DNA of 64,000 bases, taken from contig JAUMIR010000003.1 in the NCBI GenBank assembly GCA_030847615.1, positions 20,775,001-20,839,000 of the forward strand, written 5' to 3'. The position numbers were made by a program, and so were the translations under genes. This document shows, one piece after another, positions 55,261-64,000 of this stretch. This DNA is from Gambelia wislizenii. Lineage: Eukaryota; Chordata; Lepidosauria; Squamata; Crotaphytidae. Below the pieces are notes generated by a model, which made no database searches, had not been told where the DNA came from, and was given only the letters and a program-made list of their open reading frames with translations. The stretch's first letter is position 1, and the number at the start of each line of letters is the position of its first letter.

Positions 55261-56839
55261 TTAATACCACAAAAGGTAGCCATTCCCATTCATTAAGCTA
55301 TGTATTTATTATTTATATAATTTATATCCCACCTTTCTCCTAGTACAAGACCCAAGGAGACAACCCAAATTATCTTTGAAATGCACCACTGCTACCCTAA
55401 AAAAACTTGGTACAAGTAGCTGTTATTTGTAACTCATCATTTGCAAATTCTGGAAAATCAAAATTAAATTATGCATTAAGATATTTATTTAAATATGCAT
55501 TTTGAGATCATTCCTTTTTTAAAACATACATATGTTTTAGATAATGATTCAAAAGATTGTTACCAGGGAAGGAAGGAAGGAAGGAAGGAAGGAAGGAAGG
55601 AAGGAAGGAAGAAAGGAAGGAAGGAGATCTTTGAATTACAAACAGCTAAAATGTTAATCAGATTGTTTTTAAAAAATAACTTTTTGGGGAGATGTAAGAT
55701 ATTTGAAAATGTATTCATAGACGTAAGATTCCAATGTGGTCAAAAGTGAATGTGTGGGTATATTGGTCCACCCAGTCAGATATTTTTGTCCATCCCTTCA
55801 ATGGACTTGGAGTGCTTAGTTCTTAAAACTATGGGTTGAATCCCTATCTATTAAAACATATTTGTTGTTCTGAATTAGAGTTACCACCTCTTTTTGCTGG
55901 CAGGAGAAAGCAAAACTGACATGTCCATCCATCCCTACTTCAAAGGGATGTTTTAAAGTTCATTAACCTTTTACAATACTAGGTCTTTCACTCGTTTTCT
56001 TTTTTCATCTGGCATGTGTCTCCCAGAATATTCTGGCTATATAAATACTTCATATAAAAATAATCTAATTTTTCTCTGGGTAATTCATCTGCTGAAAGGA
56101 TGCCACCCTCAGATGTTATCATTACACTCATTATATATGCAAATTGCATCACATAGATCCAAAAGGTTCAGAACACCAATTGCTGGAAAAGTATGACTAA
56201 GTTAAACTTGACTGATCTCTCTTTTTAATGAAGCCTTCAAGCACTATGACTTATCAAGGTTAAAGCACATTGTCAATAATTTATCTTTAGCTTTACTTCT
56301 AGAAGGTACCAAAAAAAATGCAGGCCCTTTGTGAGCACCTAGCTCAAAGTGATAAATATGTTATAGATCTTTCAGAAAGAACTAAACCTATTAGACACAC
56401 AGGTAGGTAAAGTGCTGAACTTTAGTATCTGAGCAATCCCTTTGAAATCAGTCTTCCACATCTTATTATAGTCTCTTCCACTGACAGGAGAAACTAATAA
56501 GCTGTACAACAAAAGGAGGAAAAAGCACAACTTCTATTTTGAAGGGCAGGCTACCACTTTTCCAAGATACAAAATCCAAAATGCACATTGGTGATACTTT
56601 TATTAGGCCAATCAGAAGGTGCACATGCACGCACACACGCACACACACACACACACAATGAACTCGCTTGTGAAAACGCATTGGCTTCGTCACAAGGCAA
56701 AGATGGTTTTCAAAAATCATGCAGAGGACTAAAAATAACATTGCTGGGTCTATAAAAAGCTGCCAACTTACATTTTGGGGTTTGGCTGTTACAGTGGAAG
56801 GGTGTTCATGCAGGCTGAAAGCTCATTCCCCAATTCTGC
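55261..56839. other. Intergenic sequence with microsatellites
   Basis: (GGAA)n at 55567-55625 and (CA)n at about 56633-56658. 55297-55345 resembles the 3' end of an L2 LINE (tttatatcccacctttctcct). No gene. Confidence 0.5.
55567..55625. repeat. (GGAA)n microsatellite
   Basis: About 14 GGAA units with one gaaa interruption. Confidence 0.95.
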
Positions 56840-58300
56840 TCCTCCCCAAATTTATATCCCGCCTCTCTACAAAATGCAATTGGGGCAGCTTACAACATAT
56901 AAAATATACATTCAAAACCGTCCATCCCACCCACCCCCTTAAAATACAATTAGATAATTCAAAAAGTAAAACGTACTTAAAAATACTAAAAAATAAACAA
57001 TAGACTGTGGCTGTAGCTGTAGCAAGATCGGGACACATTAGATTATCTTTTCTGATGGCCGGTTATCTATTCAGGAAAGGCCTGCCGGAAGAGATCCATC
57101 TTAAGAACTTTTAAAAAGATATTTAGGGTGGTAATATGATGGATCTCATCTGGCAGGCTGTTCCATAATCTGGGAGCAATAGCCAAAAAAGTCCTCTGGG
57201 AGGTTGTAGTTTTTAAAGGTTGTAGCAAATTCCTCCCAGAGGACCTGAGTGCCCAGGGAGAATTATATGGAAGGAGGCAGTCCTGAAGATAGGTTGGACC
57301 CAAGCCATTTAGGACTTTAAAGGTAATAACCGACACCTTGTGCTGGGCCCGGAAACTGATGGGAAGCCAGTGAAGTGATCTTAAGATTGGTGTTATATGG
57401 TCTCTTCTAGATGTACCCAAGACCAGTCTGGCTGCCATATTCTGTACTAATTGAAGTTTCTGGACCACTCACAAGGGTAGAATCATAGAATCTTAGAATT
57501 GTAGAGTTGGAAGAGACCATGAGGGCCCTCCAGTCCAACCCCCTGCCACACAGGAAATCACGATCAAAGCATCTCCGACAGATGGCCATCCAGCCTCTGT
57601 TTAAAGACCTCCAAGGAAGGAGACCCCACCACACTCCGAGGGAGTGTGTTCCACTGCCGAACAGCTCTTACTGTTCAGGTAGCCCCATGTAGAGTGCATT
57701 ACAGAAATCAAGATGGGAGGTTACCAGAGCATGTACCACGGTCTCAAGGTCCCCGACTTCCAGGGAATGGTGCATTTGGTGTATCAGCCGAAGCTGATAA
57801 CAGGCACTCCTGACTGTCACATTTACTTGATTCGTCATCTGGAGCGACAGGTCTAGGAGTATCCCCAGACTGCAAACACAGTCCTTGGAGGAGAGCATGA
57901 CCCCACCCAGGACTGGAGGTTGTATCCTGATGACTGGGTTCAGGGCTGCTACCGTGAGTACTTCCATTTTGTCTGGATTCAGCTTCAATTTGTTTTCCCT
58001 CATCCAGTCCATTACTGCCCTAAGACAATCATTAAGAGAAGAGACACCATCTAAAGTCAGAGCTAAAGACCTAGACATGGAGAAATATATCTGGATGTCA
58101 TCAGCGTACTGATAAAACCCAACCCCATGCTTCCGGATGATCTCTCCCAGCAGCTTCATGTATATGTTGAATAGCATTGGGGACAGTTATGGCGCCTTGT
58201 GGGATACCACAATTAAGCTCTTTCCTTGCAGAGCAACTGTCCCCGAGCATCACCCTCTGGAATCTACCCAAGAGGAAGGAGCAGAATTTACATGGAGGAC
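56840..58300 (-). mobile_element. L2 LINE fragment with RT catalytic region, split by a CR1
   Basis: Read on the minus strand, GIPQGAI (near 58210) is followed, after a frameshift, by MLFNIYMKLLGEIIRKHGVG and YQYADDIQIY, the catalytic YADD box (57668-58177). NKLKLNPDKMEVLTV and the connection region come next. After the insertion at 57479-57675 the frame resumes as VQNMAARLVLGTSRRDHIT, RSLHWLPI, GLGPTYLQD and AIAPRLWN (57067-57468). The 3' untranslated part reaches 56840. It is inactive through frameshifts, the insertion and 5' truncation. Confidence 0.9.
57479..57675 (-). mobile_element. CR1 LINE inserted in the L2
   Basis: agaatcatagaatcttagaa...ggaagagaccatgagggcc...ccaaccccctgcc is the inverted CR1 3' end, about 195 bp long. 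L2 sequence on both sides joins exactly when it is removed (ttctggaccac..acaaggg / agccccatgtagag, compare 35900-35935). A short ggtag occurs at both junctions, a likely target duplication. Confidence 0.9.
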
Positions 58301-59266
58301 CTACATGGACAAAAGCTATAAAAGAAGAGCAAAACATGTCTGTTCTCAAGCAAAGAGACCCTATGGCCACAATGGAGAACTGAAATTTTATGGCCTTCTT
58401 TTACTAGCGTTGCCATGTTCCACTCACTAAAATCTGGACATATAATTTGCATGCTAGACAAATTTGCATAAAACAAGATTGGGATTATATCATTGACATA
58501 TTATGCAAATTATTGTAATTGAGCAAATTAGTCTAATTTAGAATCGGATTATGCAAATTCAGATTGCCAATTGTTGCATTTTTTCTTCTTCACTATGTTT
58601 CAATTTTCAAACCATTCGTTCTGGTTGGTTTGCTATCATACAAAGGTATCATGTATATTTGGGATTTTGCTTAATAGTCAGCACAGCTCTTGTTGCTCAT
58701 TTCCAAGAAGGACCATAGAAGTGTAATTTCCTGCAGAACAGTGTTAGGAGGGTGAAGCATATTTAATGCTTTCTTTACAAGGCACTTTCCCCTTCCTATT
58801 CTTAATCCTTCCTTCTCTGGCTGGCATCTCCCCGCCACATGCCACATTCCAGACCCTTTTTTCCAGAAATGTAGGTCTGGAACCCTCTATGAGAAATGGT
58901 ATCATCATTCTAATTAGAGATGGGTAAATCACTGTCAGTGTCACTTCCTTCCACATCTGCATATGGGACAATCTGAAAAAAAGTGAATTAAAACAATTTT
59001 CTCCTCCATCTGTAATCTCAATCCTGCTTCTGGAAAAGAAGTAGGTTAGGGGCTTTGAAGAGATGGTGTAGGCTGAATGTGAAGGTCCACTCTAAACTTT
59101 GCTGTAGGGCTTGCTGCTCCCAAGGAATCAACAGTATTCTTTGCAGACAAAAACAAATAATTGTATTATTTTCCTCCCTGCTGAGATAAGGTTGCTGAAA
59201 ACTGCAGATTTTGAAGACTGTTCAGGAACTAATTTGTAAGTAAAATACTTGTGGGTTGTTGATATT
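58301..59266. other. Intergenic sequence, nothing recognised
   Basis: No transposon ends and no domain-bearing frame. Confidence 0.4.
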
Positions 59267-59440
59267 TTTTGGCACAGAAACCAGCATTTTTCTAGACAGA
59301 AATATTATTTTCTTAGCAGAAAATACTGATTTCTTAACAGAAAATACTGTTTTCTTCACAGGAGACTTGATTTCTGTGCAGGAAACTTGTTTTTCCCCCC
59401 ACAAAAATAGTTTCCCCCTGCACATAATATGCTATTTTCT
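59267..59440. repeat. Degenerate 21-bp minisatellite, about 8 units
   Basis: Units of the form cagaaaatactgatttctta recur: acagaaatattattttctta, cagaaaatactgatttctta, cagaaaatactgttttcttc, caggagacttgatttctgtg. The period is 21-22 bp, so a 63-codon frame shows a loose 7-residue repeat (ENTDFLT, ENTVFFT). It is not evidence for a gene. Confidence 0.75.
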
Positions 59441-61919
59441 GCACTAGGATTCTGCTTATCTGGATCTCCTGACATTTGAGAAATCTGTTGAAATTTGTTT
59501 TTCTTCCATTTTTAAAATATTTTCAAATATTCTTTCCATCTCTCTTGAGGGGACAGTCACTGAGATGGTTTCCTTCTGGGTTAGCATGTACTGGGGACTT
59601 AAGCTGGAATTCCTGCTGGTACACTACACTGGTATACGAGTATAACTATTTACTGGCATAAGCAACAAGAACAAGGTCATGGACTCATCAGCCATAATAC
59701 ATTGGAGAAGCAGGCTGCTTAGAGCTGGAAGATTTTGTCTACCTTTCCTCACTACTCTGTGCAACCTGGGAAAAAGTGCAACCACTTGTCTATGATTCTA
59801 GCCATACACTCATTTTTGTGTGTGTTAATGATGGATTAGGAAAATGTTGGGTGGCCCTCCAGATATAGTCAGACTGCAGCTCCCACCACCCCAAGCCACA
59901 ATAGGCAATAGTGAGGGATGCTGAGAGCTGCAGTCAAAAAACATCAGGAAGGGTCCATCTTCTGCATGCCAGACCCACACCATATAAGCAAGAAGGGATA
60001 CATGTATGGAGCTGGCAGACCTCTAGGCTAAATAGTCCCATGAAATCTTTTTGAAGTATCTGGAGTTCTTGCAAATCTCAAGCTTTCTCAGATGCTTCTT
60101 CCAGCTTTGTGTAGGTCATTTTATGCAGGGATGCTGGCAGATAATACTGCAGAAATATTAAATCAAGATGATGCCAGGAATAAGGCAGGATGTGTTTTAG
60201 ACCAGTTGTTTTTGAACTGCAAGTCCCAGGATTCATTACCATCAGCCATGCTGACTAGGGCTGCTGGGAAATGCAGTCATTCAGTATCTGAAGGGCCACC
60301 CAATTCTCAGCTCTGCTGTAATGACACCTCCTTCTGGAAGCTTCTGCACAGTGGTATCAGTGGTGTGTGCATAAACTGTTTAACCATTAACTGTGCATTA
60401 ACTGTTTAAACATTGTTGCTGATTATTAATGGGGTTTGCGGGTTAGTAGTTGCTTGTCCATGTTCCTTGGAAATGGAAGCAAGTAGAGGCTGAACAGCAG
60501 AGTTTCCTCCACATACAGTGGGCTATGCTAGCTGTTCTTCAGGCATTGTATTAGCACTGTGGACTCTCATCATACCTACTGCATATGCACACTCATCATG
60601 CCTACCAACAGCAAACAACACTCCCATGTAATGGCAGCTTCTCTGCAATCATTGTATAGCAATGTCAGCTGAGCAGTTCCTTCTCCCTTCCCTCAACCAA
60701 ATGCACTGCTTATATATGTATACTCACGTAGTCTGTCATTGAAATATGGTCCCTTTCTTACTTCTGAAATCATTCAGTTCAAATAAAGTGTTTGAGGGAA
60801 TGGATTAGCTGTTGAAATACTATGGTTCTGACACTCAAACACTCTTTCTGTGAGGCAGGGAAAGAGAGAGAGAGAGAGAGAACCTTATACTATGTCACTT
60901 CACTGATCTCCTGAGGAGCCGCAGTGCTACCACATAGCAAGTTCTCCGACATTTCCTAATAACCTCTGTGCACAAATTCTTTCTTCCTCTAGGAACTTCT
61001 GTGCAGTAAGCCTTGATACTCATGTCAGGAAAGCCAACTAAGGATTCATGGCTCGGCGAGCACTTCTTCCAAATGCAAACAAATCCCCAATCTGTTCTCC
61101 ACATCACCTTCTTCTTGAAGGGCAGTGGTACTGCCATTTATGGAACTTTTGTGAGCAAAGAAATGAGCTGTCCAACTCCTATTCTCCCATGAACTGTCAG
61201 TGTTAGAAACACTTTATAACATTTCACAGCCCCACCAAAGCTTTTGCACCGGATCAGATCTGATCATTAACAAAGGCTGCAGATCTTTCTTTTAAACAAT
61301 ACTAAATCAATGGATATATTTTCAGTTAAGGAGTCTGAGGCAAGGGTATGAGACAGGATCCCTACTGCCATCTCCTTTTCCTCATGTTTCATGTCTTTTT
61401 AGATTGTAAACTTGAAGGTAAGGTAAGGAATTGGCACATTAACAATTTGTAAGCTGCTATGGAAACCTTTTTTGGCTGAACTATCCATGGTCCTGAGGAA
61501 ACTGTCTTTAACCATTTGGTTTCCCCCCCCCCCAGACCTTTAGAAGCTTCCTGCTCCTCAGCCTGTGGTCTGGCTCTCTGGTCCAAAATCTTACTAGATG
61601 TGATGGTTCCATGAACATTATCTTACTAGGACTAAAACATAAACAATAAGCAAGTGTCAAATGGTGAACTCAAGGATTAGTAGGTGAAGTCAGGACTACA
61701 TGTACATGATCTTGAGCCATATAGACAATGTGAGCACAGATAAACATGCTGTAGTCATTTCCTCTATACATGGGGAAAAGTTATGCACAAATCAATCTGA
61801 GGATTGCTACTGTACCTCACCATCTGCAATAACTACATGCCATAAGACTGTGTAGACTGGTTTCACACATACAAACTCTCTCCCTCTCTCTCTCTCTCAC
61901 ATGCACACACACACATATG
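59441..61919. other. Intergenic sequence with MITE relics and microsatellites
   Basis: hAT-like relics lie at 59853-59956 (ggccctccagatatagtc...gcagtcaaaaaacatcagg, imperfect palindrome) and 60205-60300. A SINE-tail remnant (aacaatttgtaagctgct) is at 61441-61480. (GA)n at 60866-60883, a C10 run near 61526, (CT)n at about 61878-61899. Confidence 0.45.
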
Positions 61920-62237
61920 CAGGTTGACTCTCTCATATCCAGAATTTTGAAATCTGAAATATTCTAAAATCCATAATAAACACATATAATAAAATTATGT
62001 TTTATGTGTTTTCTGATGGTTCAATGTACACAAACTTTGTTTCATGCAAAAATTATTAGAAATATTGTGTATAAAATTACCTTCAGGTTATGTGTATAAG
62101 GTGTATAATAAGCATAAATTAATTTCACGTTTAGACGTGGGTCACATCTCCAAGATATTTCATTATGTATTCCAAAATCTGAAATATTCCAAAATACCTT
62201 CGGTCTCAAGCATTTTCGATGAGGGGGACTCAACCCG
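61920..62237. mobile_element. Tigger-like MITE (CAGGTTGA termini)
   Basis: The left end CAGGTTGACTCTCTCATATCC mirrors the right end gatgagggggactcaacccg. The inner inverted pieces gaaatctgaaatattc / caaaatctgaaatattcc lie near both ends. The layout and the core (gaaggtaattttatac inverted, catgaaacaaagtttg inverted) recall a Tigger-type repeat I know from mammals. The flanking TA is obscured by adjacent CA and GT repeats. Confidence 0.6.
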
Positions 62238-62884
62238 TGTGTGTGTGTTCACACACACACATTTTACAGCATTGACAAAAACTTTGGTCTAATCTACCAC
62301 TTGGATCTATCAACTTCAGTAAGTTGATATTCTTCCTAACAGGAGAATAAACTTCATCTTTCAGTGTATCAGCAGGAAAATCACTGCTACATTCAGAACA
62401 TGGCCCTTCATCTTTTGTTGTTGAGACAGCCAAATCTATGGAAGTTTTGATTGTCTCTATGCTGGCATCCCCCCATGAAATAAAATAAAAGACAAAAGCT
62501 GGAGAGAAGCTGGATGAAAGGTTATGAGGGAAGTGAAAGCGAGAGGACTCTGGGGATATGACATGCACAGAAGAATTCTGCCTTATTCAACCTTTCTTTT
62601 CTTTGTTTCTTTACTGAGTCTTAGCAAGTTCCTCAGAAAACCTTTGGCTAAAGTTCCAGGAGCAGGAATGCTTCCAGAAGGTGGTGCTGGGGGACTTTAA
62701 CTCAACCTCATGGATTTTGGATTATGGGGTTCTTCAAAGTTCTGTACTGTTCTGTTCCCTGTATTTTAAAAAGCCTATAACAAAACTGTACACTGCATAC
62801 AATAGACATTACATTGTTGTCAAAGTGATGATGGCACTCTGTTCTTATCTCTCCATTTGCAATCATCTCTAGAAGGCTACAGAT
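62238..62884. other. Intergenic sequence, nothing recognised
   Basis: Opens with a (GT)n-(CA)n mirror (about 62237-62262). No gene or transposon motif after it. Confidence 0.4.
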
Positions 62885-63120
62885 CAGTGGTTCTCAACCT
62901 GTGGGTCCCCATATGTTGTTGGACTACAGTTCCCAGGAGCCCTCTGAGGTCTCACCTTGACAGCCAGGTGGTCCTCCCAGTCATTAGTGAGGCTGTGAGT
63001 TCAATCCTTCAGCCTCACTAATGACTGGGAGGACCACCTGGCTGTCAAGGTGAGACCTCAGAGGGCTCCTGGGAACTGTAGTCCAACAACATATGGGGAC
63101 CCACAGGTTGAGAACCATTG
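62885..63120. mobile_element. hAT MITE, 236-bp near-perfect palindrome
   Basis: Starts CAGTGGTTCTCAACCTGTGG, the classic hAT (Charlie-like) terminus. The two 111-bp arms (62885-62995, 63010-63120) differ at one base, around a 14-nt loop. An 8-bp duplication flanks it, ctacagat / ctatagat (seven of eight agree), which is the hAT length. No coding capacity. Confidence 0.9.
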
Positions 63121-64000
63121 CTATAGATATCTTAGACCAGTGCCTGGTGTCAGTAAAAGGTTGGATTTATTAGCTTGATGGCTAACAACCTGAAATGAGA
63201 ACTACGCAAGGCACTGATGATACTACATGATGTTACACCATCCTGAGGCAAGATATCACCATTTTCAATTGTTCTGCAGAAGAGTTTCATTTAGGATGTT
63301 CCACAAATGTTGGGAGTGGTTGCAGCTGCTTCTGAAAAGTCATGCTCTTGAGGATGCTCTTGGACCAATTCTTAGATCTAGATTTTCATTCCTAAATTGT
63401 GACTAGAAATAGTATTGAACAATTTACATTGGTGTACCAGCTGTGCACTTTCGCTTCAGAGCTGGGTAGGAATATTTTCTCCCTTTTGACACATTTTTTT
63501 TCCTACCGCACACTGTGGAGATTATCAGATGCTTGGGGAAAAAAACCCAAGGAGCTAATGAAAACAATGTCACTGTACCACCAAAGGGTCCTGATATCAC
63601 ATGATGCCATCCCTTCTCTCATGCTTTTTCTGTTCTGCCTCCATTCTGACATGATGAAAAAGGTGCCACTTTTCATTAGCACACATTTTCATTAACAGAA
63701 ACTGAGGGGGTAATCACTAGGTTGACACCTGGCCTCAGCTGGACCTGCACCAGATTGCTCCCTCTCTTTTGCTCATCCTCAGATTGTTGCATTTAAATTG
63801 GTTTAGGTCAAATAAAGTGGCCCTAATTTAACCCAATTTCCTGTGTCCAGTCTCGTTATTTCAGAGTAGATCATCAAGATCAGCTGTGCACTTTTGGGGG
63901 GAAATTTTGATCTGGCTACAGTGATATGGTGAACATGCCTTACTCCCTTCTTGTTTTGATTATTATAACACATTGTACGTTTAAAGATATAGCATTGTAT
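63121..64000. other. Intergenic sequence to window end, nothing recognised
   Basis: A 98-codon frame at 63399-63695 has no domain. No repeat ends seen. Confidence 0.4.

Overview
Vertebrate, most probably squamate (lizard) genomic DNA. The evidence is the repeat content: 5'-truncated CR1 and L2 LINEs with reptile-type 3' ends, two kinds of tRNA-derived SINE (one with a Sauria/Bov-B-like tail), solo LTRs of one endogenous-retrovirus family, and many short palindromic DNA transposons. I found no host protein-coding exon, rRNA gene or functional tRNA gene. Every long open frame I examined is either a relic of a retroelement or a by-product of a tandem repeat. The window reads as intergenic or intronic sequence.

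Layout. 1-9.4 kb: an AT-rich background with a SINE, three Harbinger-like MITEs (3514-4109, 4651-4949, 7861-8482), a foldback element split by one of them (about 4158-5297), a solo LTR (5738-6623), and a foldback repeat with another element nested in it (7011-7760). 9479-12320: a TA-flanked DNA transposon filled with a GC-rich minisatellite of about 96 bp per unit, the most striking object here. 12.3-19.7 kb: a further Harbinger-like MITE, an 84-bp direct repeat and CR1 fragments. 19.8-21.9 kb: two 331-bp palindromic MITEs, one almost perfect and CpG-dense, then a SINE and an eroded MITE. 22.5-25 kb: CR1 copies, one carrying a templated insertion. 27-32 kb: a MITE, a diverged LTR, and two copies of the 3' end of an unclassified LINE. 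33.5-36.3 kb: an inverted LTR between inverted repeat flanks, then an L2 LINE. 37-46.4 kb: a Tigger-like MITE, the second full-length solo LTR and two more MITEs. 50.2-51.3 kb: a SINE, then a Tigger-like element carrying its own separate minisatellite of about 96 bp. 52.7-58.3 kb: SINEs, a MITE, a broken CR1 reverse-transcriptase fragment, and an L2 interrupted by a CR1. 58.3-64 kb: microsatellites, a 21-bp minisatellite, a Tigger-like relic and a 236-bp near-perfect hAT palindrome.

Nothing here works as a gene system. The structure is a record of nested insertions, which gives relative ages, plus repeated expansion of hairpin-bearing units inside DNA transposons. Family names rest on motif recognition without a database. 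Exact ends are given only where target-site duplications support them.
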